Assembly (NCBI GenBank): GCA_900752195.1
Contig: CAADUJ010000021.1
Coordinates: forward strand, 1-64,000
Origin: an uncultured Negativicutes bacterium
Lineage (GTDB): Bacteria > Bacillota > Negativicutes > Veillonellales > Megasphaeraceae
Direction of reading: 5' to 3'
DNA length: 64,000 nucleotides
The position numbers and the translations under genes were made by a program. Within the stretch, counting starts at the first letter, position 1. Each line of letters begins with the position of its first letter. Below the pieces are notes generated by a model. That model was not told the origin of the DNA, ran no database searches, and worked only from the letters and a program-made list of their open reading frames with translations. This document shows, piece after piece, positions 33,739-42,523 of this stretch.

Positions 33739-34854
33739 ATGTACGTACGCAAGATCAATAATCGCTGGTACTACACCATTGAAGACAAAGATGCCCAGGG
33801 CAAGCGCCATCGGCATGAGCATTTCGGAGGATATACGAAAGCTGAAGCTGAGAAAGCTTACCGGAAGGCTATGTGTGAAGTTGACAGGACCGGCCGCTAT
33901 TTTGAACCGAGCGATATGCCGTACCCGGTTTTTTTGGCTGAATGGCTTGAGAAAGATGTCCTTATCAACTGCAAACCGGCAACGTATGACAGCTACTCTG
34001 CTATGGTCCGTAACCATCTTGATAAGCGGTTCCAGCATATCGCGCTCAAAGACCTGACGCCGGCTGTTCTACAGGACTATCTGAATGGCCTTAAAGATAC
34101 GTACTCTCGCAGTACGCTGAAAGTCCTCTCTAATGTTATCCGGTCTTCTTTGCGTTTTGCTGTCTCAAACCGACAATACCTGCTTTCTAATCCAATGGTC
34201 AATGTCCGCATCCCCCGGTACCTGCCGGAACCGGCAAAACAGAGAGTCTTCAGCCCGGAGCAGATACAGCAGATCTTTACCCGGTTTCCCCGGGGCAATA
34301 AGCTGTATATGCCCTGCATGCTGGCGTACTGCACTGGCATGCGCCTTGGTGAATGCCTTGCGCTGACCTGGGATCATGTGGATCTGAATAATCAGACGCT
34401 CGATGTGGTCCGTAACTGCTATGACCGCCTGGGCACAGCAAATTTCACCGGGCCAAAAACAGCGGCATCAATCCGTACGATTACATTCGGTGCAAAGCTA
34501 CAGAAGGAATTGAATGCCCAGAAGCTGTGGCAGGCACAGAACCGGTTTAAATTCGGAATGCACTACAAGCAACAGCCGGGTGAAAACTTCGTGTGCACGC
34601 AGGAATGTGGAAAGCGGGTTACCAGTAATAACGTAGCATACTTTAACCAGTGGTGCCGGCAGACGTTCGGCGGCCTTAGCTTCCACTCTTTCAGGCACAC
34701 TCATGCGACGCTTCTTATTGAGCATGGGCTGGCTATCGATTATGTCAGCAAGCGGCTGGGCCATACATCGGTGTACACGACAGCGAATATTTATGATAGT
34801 GTTACCGACAAGCGGGAAAAAGAAGCCGTCCATATCATGGACGCAGTACTATGA
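33739..34854 (+). CDS. int: Tyrosine integrase
   Basis: 371 residues. An N-terminal AP2-like arm-binding domain (MYVRKINNRWYYTIEDKDAQ), a SAM-like core-binding domain (about 65-160), and a catalytic domain with Arg202 (CTGMRLGE), Lys240, His316 and Arg319 (FHSFRHTH), His342 and Tyr352. All key residues are present. ATG follows AAGGAGG. The gene is at the right end of the prophage and marks the att site near 34.9-35.0 kb. Confidence 0.95.
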   Translation: MYVRKINNRWYYTIEDKDAQGKRHRHEHFGGYTKAEAEKAYRKAMCEVDRTGRYFEPSDMPYPVFLAEWLEKDVLINCKPATYDSYSAMVRNHLDKRFQHIALKDLTPAVLQDYLNGLKDTYSRSTLKVLSNVIRSSLRFAVSNRQYLLSNPMVNVRIPRYLPEPAKQRVFSPEQIQQIFTRFPRGNKLYMPCMLAYCTGMRLGECLALTWDHVDLNNQTLDVVRNCYDRLGTANFTGPKTAASIRTITFGAKLQKELNAQKLWQAQNRFKFGMHYKQQPGENFVCTQECGKRVTSNNVAYFNQWCRQTFGGLSFHSFRHTHATLLIEHGLAIDYVSKRLGHTSVYTTANIYDSVTDKREKEAVHIMDAVL

Positions 34855-35065
34855 AATTTTTCCGCCGGGCAAAAACCAATGGCGGAAGAAATGACGGAAA
34901 AAGCCCTGCAAACCGCATGGTTACTGAGTTCTTTCATGCTTTAACGTTATCGGAAGTAATGATATGTATCAACTCCCCTGTACATCAGTGACTTCAAAAA
35001 TAGTTTTATTTTGCAATGATTTAATTATAATATTAGCATCATATGTTGTGTGGAAATTTTAACGT
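34855..35065. other. Gap after integrase, probable attR region
   Basis: No gene, tRNA or repeat can be made out. The right attachment site of the prophage should lie here or just beyond, because int ends at 34854 and host genes start at 35.5 kb. The matching left site is outside the window, so the core cannot be identified. Confidence 0.4.
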
Positions 35066-35362
35066 CTACCAAATCATAGCTTCGAAACTTTGAAAAAAAC
35101 GGAAAAAATCAGGGATGATTTTTATTTGAGGAACATTGTATAACATGGCAATGAAGTTTTGTAACGCTGTATCTATAAGTCTTGCCAACACATTTTTGAA
35201 CGATTCAAATTTATAATAACTTGTGTTTATTATGTATTGCATATTTGTCTCATGTTTTAAAACGTTCTTTAATTTCCTTATAACGATTTCCAGCTCAATG
35301 TCTGTGACTTTAAATACGGGTTTTACCGTTTCAAAATGACTACTCATAATGGTGTTTTTCAT
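35066..35362 (-). CDS. Short hypothetical ORF at prophage-host border
   Basis: 98 residues (MKNTIMSSHFETVKPVFKVT...) rich in Ile, Phe and Asn. There is no good ribosome-binding site before ATG. It could be an AT-rich acquired gene, a fragment of a host gene split by integration, or noncoding. No family is recognised. Confidence 0.25.
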   Translation of the reverse strand: MKNTIMSSHFETVKPVFKVTDIELEIVIRKLKNVLKHETNMQYIINTSYYKFESFKNVLARLIDTALQNFIAMLYNVPQIKIIPDFFRFFQSFEAMIW

Positions 35363-35458
35363 CTAGTGGGTATAAAGGAACATTTATTCGATGATATACA
35401 CAGAGCGAAATTCTTTGTTGAAATGAGGCATATTGGTAGAAATATTTTTTTTATATCC

Positions 35459-35494
35459 AAAAAAGGCTTATCGCGGTAGATAAGCCTTTTTTCA
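35459..35494. terminator. Bidirectional terminator after ade
   Basis: AAAAAAGGCTTATC, loop GCGGTA, GATAAGCCTTTTTT. It ends the ada-NCS2-ade operon on the minus strand and would also stop rightward transcription from the prophage. Confidence 0.9.
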
Positions 35495-35508
35495 TTATGT
35501 GCAAGACA

Positions 35509-37290
35509 TTATTTTTTTAATTCCAAAATAGGATTAAAATAGGACAGCTTCGTATAATCTACATTGCCACCGTCTGTAATGGCTAAATCAGGAATAGCTG
35601 TAATAGGCAGGAATGATAAATAGAAAATAGGATCCGGAAGACGGCTTCCGATAGCTTTAGCCGCTTCGTCAAGTTCATGTTCTTTCTTTGCAAGTTCATC
35701 GGGTGTCACATCTGATGCAATACCGGCAATCGGAAGAGGCAGGAATGATACAATTTTGCCATCGATGACAACGACCTGTCCTCCACCCTGTTCAATAAGC
35801 GTATTGGCAGCAAGTGCCATATCGTCGTAATTTGCACCAGCAACAACAAGATTATTGTCATCTGGAGCTGCTGTTGTAGCGATTGCACCCTTATTAAAGG
35901 ACCACCCGGAAATGAACCCTTTAGATACATTTCCGTTTAATCCATATCGTTCAATAACAGAGACGAGGGCCACGTCTTTTTCGGCACTGGGAAGAACGAT
36001 TCCATTACGGACATCTAGCTCGACATCACGACGTTTTCGCATGAATGGCCCTATGCTGTTGATCGTTTCTACTACGGCAGTTCCTTCCTGTAAATCTACA
36101 TGATAAGCAAAATCATCGGCTGTCAACGGCGCATGTTGTACCGTATGCAACAATGACTCATCTCGTTTGGGTACGACATAGTTAAATCTATTTTTCCCCT
36201 TTTCGGTAATCAACATGCCCTTGCTGATGACTGTTTCCACATGGAAAGTCCCCGGCTGATCGACGAGAAGAATATCGGCATCTTTTCCCGGTGCAATGGA
36301 ACCGACATGGTCATCTATTTTATAGGCTTCAGCAGCATTTATTGTTGCCATCTGGATTGCCGTCATAGGTTCGATTCCAGCAGCAATTGCGAGGCGTACC
36401 ATATGATCAATATGACCATCTTTAAGTATTCCTCGAGCATTCACATCATCGGAGCAGAAACTCGTATGCCGTGCTATGCCCGAGGCTCCTTCCGTAATGG
36501 CCCGGACATTCTCTTTTAAGAACTTCGTGACTGCTGATTCTCGAATAATCGTATGGATACCTTTACGAGCTTTTTCCAGAAATTCCTCATGGTCGTAACT
36601 TTCGTGATCGACGCGGACACCACTCATAAGATACTCATTAAGGTCCTTTCCAGTGGCTAATGGGCTGCAGCCAAATATGGGGCGGTGATATTTCTGAGCT
36701 AAAACGAGAGCTTCCATGGTATCTGGATCCTTTGTTTGTACTGCTTCACGAACGAGTTCCCAAATTCCGTAGCAGCGTGGATTCTGATGATGTACTGCAT
36801 GGTCTTTGGCTGTTACATTGTACGCTATTGTTGATACTGGAATGGTATAGGGTGTCTTATATGGCAGAGCCCAAAAAACTTTCATAGGAGATGCATCTAC
36901 TTCTTGGAAAATAGATTCCAGTCCATCGACACCAATAACGGAAATATATTCATCGAGGCCGCTTACGATACTAGTTGTACCGTGAGGAACAACGGCCTGA
37001 GCAAACCTGGTCATGCTCATTTTGCTGCACTCTACATGGATATGACAATCAATCAGGCCCGGAGCAAGATACATTCCTGTGGCATCAATTTTCTGCGTGT
37101 GATCATCCATATAATCGGAAATATCATGTTCTACAGCAACAATCTTTCCTTTATATATGGCTACATCTGTTTTGTAATATTCACTCGTATTGACATTGAT
37201 AAGGGTACCACCAAGAATTGCCATATCAGCTTTAATACGGGCTGCACCAGCATCGATATATTCAGATAATAATTCTTTTGTAAGCATCAT
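35509..37290 (-). CDS. ade: Adenine deaminase
   Basis: 593 residues, the usual length for Ade. It converts adenine to hypoxanthine and ammonia. Metal-binding and active-site motifs are GLIDCHIHVECSKM near the start and SFCSDDVNARGILKDGHIDHM; the C-terminal half carries TAAPDDNNLVVAGANYDDMA. It is the third gene of a purine-salvage operon after adenosine deaminase and an NCS2 permease, 9 bases behind the permease stop. Start follows AAGGAGACTAT. The operon would use adenosine and adenine from outside the cell as purine source. Confidence 0.95.
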   Translation of the reverse strand: MMLTKELLSEYIDAGAARIKADMAILGGTLINVNTSEYYKTDVAIYKGKIVAVEHDISDYMDDHTQKIDATGMYLAPGLIDCHIHVECSKMSMTRFAQAVVPHGTTSIVSGLDEYISVIGVDGLESIFQEVDASPMKVFWALPYKTPYTIPVSTIAYNVTAKDHAVHHQNPRCYGIWELVREAVQTKDPDTMEALVLAQKYHRPIFGCSPLATGKDLNEYLMSGVRVDHESYDHEEFLEKARKGIHTIIRESAVTKFLKENVRAITEGASGIARHTSFCSDDVNARGILKDGHIDHMVRLAIAAGIEPMTAIQMATINAAEAYKIDDHVGSIAPGKDADILLVDQPGTFHVETVISKGMLITEKGKNRFNYVVPKRDESLLHTVQHAPLTADDFAYHVDLQEGTAVVETINSIGPFMRKRRDVELDVRNGIVLPSAEKDVALVSVIERYGLNGNVSKGFISGWSFNKGAIATTAAPDDNNLVVAGANYDDMALAANTLIEQGGGQVVVIDGKIVSFLPLPIAGIASDVTPDELAKKEHELDEAAKAIGSRLPDPIFYLSFLPITAIPDLAITDGGNVDYTKLSYFNPILELKK

Positions 37291-37299
37291 ATAGTCTCC

Positions 37300-38637
37300 T
37301 TAGAATTTAAGTATGGTCAATGTATACAACAAAATAACAAAGAGAACAAACATTACCCAAATAAGCGGGTTGAGTTCTTTACGCCGACCGGCAATCGTCA
37401 TAAGAATCGGATAGAACAAGAATCCAAAGGCAATGCCATAGGAAATATTAAATGTTAACGGCATACCGATAATTACCATAAAAGCAGGAAATGCAATTTC
37501 AAACTGGTCCCAATGAATTTCACGTAGAGACGATGTCATAAGAACACCAACGATAATCAGGGCCGGAGCCGTTACTTGTGCTGTAACAACAGCTAGTAAT
37601 GGCGAAAAAATCATACTGAATGCAAAAAGAATGGCAACGACAATAGCTGTTAATCCTGTACGTGCACCTACGGCAATACCTGCTGACGATTCGACGTATG
37701 CGGCTGTAGGCGTTGTACCCATAACGGCACCACCGAGCATCGACAACGAATCCGCCATGAGAGCACGGCCGATACGAGGCATTTTACCCTCGTGCATGAT
37801 ACCTGCCTGTTGGGCTAAACCAATTAGTGTTCCTGCTGTATCAAAGAAAGCAACTAGAAAAAAGATGATAACGACTGCCCACATTTGAGGATCTGTCAAA
37901 ATTTCTGCAGTATGAACAACACCTACCCCAAAAGTCGGAGCTAAAGACGGAGCCATGGATATGATACGTTCTGGCGGCGGGATAATTTGTGTTACCAGTC
38001 CCATTATAGCTGTCAGGACAATTCCATAAAAGATAGAACCGGGAACCTTTTTGGCCATAAGCATAGACGTTATGAATACACCAAAGATAGTGAGCCATGT
38101 TGTTGGAACTTTAAAAGAGCCAATAGCTACTAGAGAAGACGGATCGGCAATAACGATGCCGCCACCTTCAAGGCCGACAAAAGAGATGAAAATACCGATA
38201 CCGGCGGCCATAGCATATTTTAAATCTTGGGGAATTGCATCGATGATAATTTCACGGAGTTTGAAAAAAGAAACTAGTGTGAACAAAATAGAGGCAATAA
38301 ATACTCCACCCATAGCCTGTTGCCAAGGAATACCCATGGCAAGTACTACAGAATATGTAAAGAATGCATTATCCCCTAAGCCCGGTGCAATAGCGATAGG
38401 ATAATTAGCTAAAAAGCCCATAAGGAGACAACCTATAATAGCCGATAAAGCTGTAGCCGTAAAGACTGCACCAGCATCCATGCCGGCATCTCCGAGGATG
38501 ATTGGATTGACAAAGAGAATGTATGCCATTGATACAAAGGTTGTGAGACCTGCCAGACATTCACGTTTTACGGTCGTATTATTTTCGGACAAATGAAAGA
38601 GTCTGTCCAAAATTCCAGTAGATTGGTTGCTAGACAT
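37300..38637 (-). CDS. NCS2 purine permease (guanine/hypoxanthine type)
   Basis: 445 residues, 12 to 14 membrane segments. The sequence has the NCS2 features (CLAGLTTFVSMAYILFVNPI near the N-terminus; FFDTAGTLIGLAQQAG; GTTPTAAYVESSAGIAVGARTGL). The AzgA/PbuG-type enzymes carry adenine, guanine or hypoxanthine by proton symport. It lies between adenosine and adenine deaminase, so it likely imports the base that Ade uses. Start follows GAGAGGTACATCTTTAT. Confidence 0.9.
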   Translation of the reverse strand: MSSNQSTGILDRLFHLSENNTTVKRECLAGLTTFVSMAYILFVNPIILGDAGMDAGAVFTATALSAIIGCLLMGFLANYPIAIAPGLGDNAFFTYSVVLAMGIPWQQAMGGVFIASILFTLVSFFKLREIIIDAIPQDLKYAMAAGIGIFISFVGLEGGGIVIADPSSLVAIGSFKVPTTWLTIFGVFITSMLMAKKVPGSIFYGIVLTAIMGLVTQIIPPPERIISMAPSLAPTFGVGVVHTAEILTDPQMWAVVIIFFLVAFFDTAGTLIGLAQQAGIMHEGKMPRIGRALMADSLSMLGGAVMGTTPTAAYVESSAGIAVGARTGLTAIVVAILFAFSMIFSPLLAVVTAQVTAPALIIVGVLMTSSLREIHWDQFEIAFPAFMVIIGMPLTFNISYGIAFGFLFYPILMTIAGRRKELNPLIWVMFVLFVILLYTLTILKF

Positions 38638-38695
38638 ATAAAGATGTACCTCTCAATTTTTATATAATGTAATGATGTGTAATAAACTATTATTT

Positions 38696-39712
38696 TTAAA
38701 ACGTTTTGGCATATTCTTCTAATTCAGCGATATAGATAGCCTTTTGTTCTTCACTGATCCAGGATGTTTCAAAGGAGTTACGTGCCAGCATAACGACTTG
38801 TTCTTTTGTCAAATTAAAAGCATCTGCCAGCGCATAGTAGTTATCACTTATATATCCGCCAAAATATGCTGGATCGTCAGAATGGGCCGAAATTTTTACA
38901 CCTTTATTAAGAAGCTCCAGTACTTCTTTCCCTTTCATTTCCGGACGAACAAACGTATTGGATAAGGGGCATGTTGTAAATCCGATATGATGTTTTACAG
39001 CGTACTCTACTAAATCAGGATCTTCGACAATATTTGTACCATGATCTACTCGTTCTACCCCAATAACTTCCAGCAAATCTCGGATATGGTCAATGGAATC
39101 TTTTTGGTCTATATCTGCATGAGCTGTCAAATGAAGACCATACTGTTCAGCTTGGGTAAACTGATTGAAAAATTTCATAGGAGGGTTGTTATGTTCGTCC
39201 GAATCGAGACCAACACCGATGAATTTATCACGATATGGTAATGATTCTTCAAGTGTCTTACGAGCTGATTCACGGGACAAATCACGAAGGAAACACATAA
39301 TCAGATGGGCATCGACATGGAGTGCCCTCGCATCGACAGTGGCATGGTACAAACCGTTGATGAATGTTTCAAAAGCAATACCACGACTCGTATGCGCCTG
39401 AGGGTCAAAGAAAATTTCAGCATGACGAACATTATTTTCTGCAGCATGGTGGATGTATTCCATAGCTAGATTATAGAAGTCATCTTCCGTCTGCAGGACA
39501 TTCATAGCGGGATAGTATACGGCTAAAAAAGATGCTAAATCATCATATTGATACGATGCACGTACTTCTTCAATTGTAGTTTGGCCAATATCCACATGAT
39601 TCTTTTGGGCTAGTTTTAATTTCAGTTCTGGTTCCAAAGTACCTTCAATGTGCAGATGTAATTCTGCTTTGGGCATGCCTACGATAAATTCTTTCGTGAC
39701 TTCTGTTGCCAT
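38696..39712 (-). CDS. add: Adenosine deaminase
   Basis: 338 residues. Zinc-binding HLHIEG near residue 18, HADIDQ in the middle (DLTAHAD context: HLTAHAD), and SDDPAYFGG in the C-terminal third are the deaminase motifs. It makes inosine from adenosine. ATG at 39712 is chosen because AGGAGG lies 7 bases upstream; the earlier frame start contains that site inside it. It is the first gene of the operon, behind a consensus promoter and a hairpin-terminator leader. Confidence 0.95.
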   Translation of the reverse strand: MATEVTKEFIVGMPKAELHLHIEGTLEPELKLKLAQKNHVDIGQTTIEEVRASYQYDDLASFLAVYYPAMNVLQTEDDFYNLAMEYIHHAAENNVRHAEIFFDPQAHTSRGIAFETFINGLYHATVDARALHVDAHLIMCFLRDLSRESARKTLEESLPYRDKFIGVGLDSDEHNNPPMKFFNQFTQAEQYGLHLTAHADIDQKDSIDHIRDLLEVIGVERVDHGTNIVEDPDLVEYAVKHHIGFTTCPLSNTFVRPEMKGKEVLELLNKGVKISAHSDDPAYFGGYISDNYYALADAFNLTKEQVVMLARNSFETSWISEEQKAIYIAELEEYAKTF

Positions 39713-39797
39713 AGCTAGACCTCCTGTTGACATAAAACGAATAATAATTACACGTCCTGTTCAGTTTGATGGACAGGAATGCCGGATGAATGACTTG

Positions 39798-39836
39798 AAA
39801 AAAAATAGACTGCCGTACGCTATTAGCGTACAACAG
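39798..39836 (-). terminator. Terminator in the add leader (attenuator)
   Basis: On the minus strand CTGTTGTACGCT, loop of three, AGCGTACGGCAG, then TCTATTTTTTTT. It is a 12-bp stem with two G-U pairs and lies about 60 bases before the add ribosome-binding site, inside its leader. Confidence 0.85.
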
Positions 39837-39849
39837 CCTTTTTCCGTTT

Positions 39850-39874
39850 AGCCTTCCAGCGCCACTGGAAGGCT
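39850..39874 (-). promoter_or_regulatory. Leader hairpin that competes with an antiterminator
   Basis: AGCCTTCCAG, loop, CTGGAAGGCT: a 10-bp hairpin in the leader. Its 5' arm (AGCCTTCC) can instead pair with GGAAAAAGGCT just downstream, and that segment is the foot of the terminator. The two states are mutually exclusive, as in a riboswitch or protein-bound attenuator. No known aptamer (purine, 2'-dG, preQ1, ZTP) was recognised. Confidence 0.55.
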
Positions 39875-39898
39875 TGTTATGCAATTCATCACGCGTTC

Positions 39899-39927
39899 AT
39901 TATACCTATCTCACTTATAAATGTCAA
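39899..39927 (-). promoter_or_regulatory. Consensus sigma-70 promoter of the add operon
   Basis: TTGACA (39922-39927) and TATAAT (39899-39904) with a 17-base spacer, both perfect. The leader of about 180 bases follows, including the hairpin and terminator. Confidence 0.9.
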
Positions 39928-39941
39928 TTATTTTTAGGGAC

Positions 39942-39980
39942 GGGACATTATCATATATGAGCCATATATGATAATGTCCC
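39942..39980. repeat. 18-bp perfect inverted repeat upstream of the add promoter
   Basis: GGGACATTATCATATATG, centre AGC, CATATATGATAATGTCCC. The arms match exactly. It ends 15 bases before the -35 of the add promoter. It could be an operator or the remnant of a mobile element end; ATGTCCC recurs at about 39999. Confidence 0.65.
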
Positions 39981-40251
39981 AGTAGAACACAAATAAAAAT
40001 GTCCCGAATGTGGTATACTTCCATTACGTTTATATGATGTAATGAGAGGGATTGCAATCTCTTCTACTGTATGAAGTGCGTTCGTGTCTTTTTTCACGAA
40101 TAAGAAAGTCATAGTATTCTGTTCCTTTTTTTGAATTAAGGCGTATCTATGGCCGTAGTGCCATTGTTTTATGGCATACGCAAATGAGTACCACGCCATA
40201 TGGTTCGCCATAGATATAATTTTTGGAAACGGACGTACAGGCAGAATTGAT
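39981..40251. other. Gap without a gene upstream of the add promoter
   Basis: A minus-strand open frame covers part of it, but it runs through the inverted repeat and has no ribosome-binding site. An ATGTCCC motif repeats here. Nothing else is visible. It may be decayed IS DNA. Confidence 0.3.
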
Positions 40252-41343
40252 TTATTTTCGTACTTTTTGTACATTGTCTCCATAAATGGTATTCCAATCA
40301 TGTTTCATAGAAATGGTATTCCATCCATTCTTTTCGGATGTCGTACGAGCTTTTTCAGCTTTATCCAGATTGCCATATTCACGTTCAGTGTCATCGCATA
40401 AGACGTTAAATACGGCTGATTTATGGGGATTATTCAATAAGGTATAGCGGAACATCGAATAGTCGCCGCTGCTATTGCCAAAGGCCAGGACAGGTTGTTG
40501 GCCGATTTCTTTAATGATCGATGATACTTTATTCATCTTTTCTTGTATGCGGTCCATTTTTCCATATTGGATGGTGTCCGTATAGGATAAATCATAAGAC
40601 TCGCCAGGCGTTTCTCCCTGGTGGCTGGAAACAATATACGAATCGGAACCGATGATATGATCTGGTGTAATGGGAATGACATCTTTAACCATATTGCGCA
40701 CTAATGGTCTGTCAGCAGCTGAAATAATATAGCACGTAAAATCATTGGCATTGAGATAAGATATGACTTCTACCATAGGAAGAAAAAAGGCTTCTCCATA
40801 TTTCATATTTGAAAATCCCATGACCGGTTTATTGAAAAACGTATCGGCATAGGCGTCAAATTCCTGAAGCGTCATACCTGACAGGCCGGCATAGAGCTTT
40901 TCATATAGATTGTGATAGATATGATCCGGTAAGGGTTTACGACTTGAAATGGCATTCCAATAGGCCTGGGCAAAAGCTTTATCTTCTGAAGAGACGTGGC
41001 AGTTAGGATCATGTAATACACGGTCTGCATAGAATACTCCGTCGGTATAAGAAGGTGCCTTTTCGCCAATCAACGTGCCATCCATATCGAATACGGCTAC
41101 ACGATATGGAACGGGAATATAGTTTTTGCTTTTTGGATTCGTCACGTCCTGGACATAGGAAATAAGTTTATCTTTAGCGATAGAATGTGTATTCCAATAT
41201 TTGAAATCGCTATCTTTAGAAACGGCTATTGCACGTATTTCTGTTCTGGTTGCAGCTTGAACGGATGACATATCACTGTAGGATGCGCAAAATCCCGTTG
41301 CCGCAATGACGGCTAAACAAAGGGCCAACTTTTTTACTTTCAT
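40252..41343 (-). CDS. Secreted HAD-superfamily hydrolase
   Basis: 363 residues. Signal peptide at the N-terminus (KLALCLAVIAATGFCASYS, cleaved around 20-30). HAD motif I is FDMDGTL with Asp86 and Asp88. A cap domain follows, then motif II YIISAAD and the acidic motif FGNSSGDYSMF near the end. HAD phosphatases of this layout act in the periplasm or outside on phosphate esters, phosphorylcholine being one known substrate; the substrate here is unknown. ATG at 41343 has AGGAG 10 bases upstream. Its promoter is the TGCTATAAT element at 41380-41388. Confidence 0.8.
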   Translation of the reverse strand: MKVKKLALCLAVIAATGFCASYSDMSSVQAATRTEIRAIAVSKDSDFKYWNTHSIAKDKLISYVQDVTNPKSKNYIPVPYRVAVFDMDGTLIGEKAPSYTDGVFYADRVLHDPNCHVSSEDKAFAQAYWNAISSRKPLPDHIYHNLYEKLYAGLSGMTLQEFDAYADTFFNKPVMGFSNMKYGEAFFLPMVEVISYLNANDFTCYIISAADRPLVRNMVKDVIPITPDHIIGSDSYIVSSHQGETPGESYDLSYTDTIQYGKMDRIQEKMNKVSSIIKEIGQQPVLAFGNSSGDYSMFRYTLLNNPHKSAVFNVLCDDTEREYGNLDKAEKARTTSEKNGWNTISMKHDWNTIYGDNVQKVRK

Positions 41344-41379
41344 AACTGTCACACTCCTAATGTTAAATTTACGCTTTAT

Positions 41380-41388
41380 ATTATAGCA
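41380..41388 (-). promoter_or_regulatory. Extended -10 promoter for the HAD gene
   Basis: TGCTATAAT on the minus strand. The surrounding 20 bases are identical to the late-promoter region at 19440-19460 in the prophage. Confidence 0.55.
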
Positions 41389-41600
41389 CAGAAAATGTAC
41401 TCCAGGCTATCAAAGCCGACAATGAATGGGGCGGTCCATCACAATACGCCTTAGATGTGACAGTTGCAGAATCTGTATACCCTTCAAAATAACACCGGGT
41501 ATGCGCTACAGAGTGCGCACTTGATGAAACAAAGTTACATATCTTTTTTTTAACAGGAAACATTTGCATCCCGTCGGCAGACGATGTCATCCTTTACTGA

Positions 41601-42404
41601 TTATTGTATTTGAAATGTATTGTGGAATTTTTCTATTTCTGTAAGAAGTGGAGCTGGTATATATGGCCTGGATGCCATTATAATCTGTTCGGGTATGCCA
41701 TAAAAGGCCTCTGCAATACTACCAGCTATGGCAGACTGTGTATCGGTATCACAATTGAGAGTAACGGCATTTCTCAAGGCGTCTTCATAACTGGTACTTT
41801 CTAAAAAGCATTGTATGGCTTCGGGAACGGAAAGGGAAGCCCGTGTCGTAGGGATACAGGTCTGTTTGATTTCCCGTAGTGTCGCCTGTAACGGATAATA
41901 TTTTTCTTGTATATATGCCTTAATATCTTCTTTTGATGAACCCGTGCGGGCTAAGTAGATTGCGACAGCTGTTGCTTTGGCACCGGCAATCCCTTCCGGA
42001 TGGTCATGTGTGACCCTGGATGTAAGGGCTGCAATCTCCTCTGTTTCTTTTTCTGAATTGCCCACCCATCCGGCGGCGGAGACTCGCATAGCACTGCCAT
42101 TAGCCCAACTGCCATAAGCAGGAGCCTCGTCGACCATGAACCAATTCATAAAGGATAGTCCATAACCGAGGTCAGGATATTTACGGCACCAGTACCGCAG
42201 TTCTTTTGAAGCTACATTAGATAGAGTATGCCAGTTCCCCTTACTTTTTCTAATAGCCGCTGCGATAGCGACTGTAGTGACCGTGTCATCTGTAATGTGG
42301 TCCTGGTCCCCAAAAAGTGGGAAATTATCAGGAATAACAGGATATACCTGATGTTCATACATAGAACCGACGATATCACCAATAATAGCACCCCAAAGTG
42401 CCAT
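41601..42404 (-). CDS. ADP-ribosylglycohydrolase family protein
   Basis: 267 residues of the DraG/ADP-ribosylhydrolase fold. Motifs: GAIIGDIVGSMYE near the start, ITDDTVTT (residues 37-44, metal-binding Asp/Thr), and NCDTDTQSAIAGSIAEAFYG near the C-terminus. Such enzymes remove ADP-ribose from Arg or other targets, controlling enzymes or reversing toxins. No DraT partner lies here. ATG follows GGAGATGATCAT. It is a single-gene unit between the HAD and SIMPL genes. Confidence 0.9.
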   Translation of the reverse strand: MALWGAIIGDIVGSMYEHQVYPVIPDNFPLFGDQDHITDDTVTTVAIAAAIRKSKGNWHTLSNVASKELRYWCRKYPDLGYGLSFMNWFMVDEAPAYGSWANGSAMRVSAAGWVGNSEKETEEIAALTSRVTHDHPEGIAGAKATAVAIYLARTGSSKEDIKAYIQEKYYPLQATLREIKQTCIPTTRASLSVPEAIQCFLESTSYEDALRNAVTLNCDTDTQSAIAGSIAEAFYGIPEQIIMASRPYIPAPLLTEIEKFHNTFQIQ

Positions 42405-42477
42405 ATGATCATCTCCTTTTCGTTAGCAGTCTATGTTTTTATTGTATCATTCTCTGGAAGGGAGAAAAAGAGGCATA

Positions 42478-42509
42478 TAAAAAGGACGTGACGTCAAGGC
42501 CACGTCCTT
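42478..42509 (-). terminator. Terminator after the SIMPL gene
   Basis: AAGGACGTG, loop, CACGTCCTT plus a T run on the minus strand, directly after the SIMPL stop. Confidence 0.85.
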
Positions 42510-42523
42510 ATCCAATCGGGAAC

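Noticed and set aside
34855..35065. tRNA gene as the phage attachment site
   Set aside because: No acceptor stem or T-loop with TTCRA was found next to int; the att core remains unknown.
39840..39935. Purine (guanine/adenine) riboswitch in the add leader
   Set aside because: The typical three-way junction with TATA-type loops and a 70-base aptamer is absent; only one hairpin and a terminator are present.
39951..40301. A 116-residue minus-strand ORF upstream of the add promoter
   Set aside because: It overlaps the HAD gene end and the 18-bp inverted repeat, and has no ribosome-binding site. It may be a decayed IS, but no transposase motif could be seen.
41381..41590. A 69-residue minus-strand ORF upstream of the HAD gene
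   Set aside because: It overlaps the HAD promoter and has no site or family pattern.
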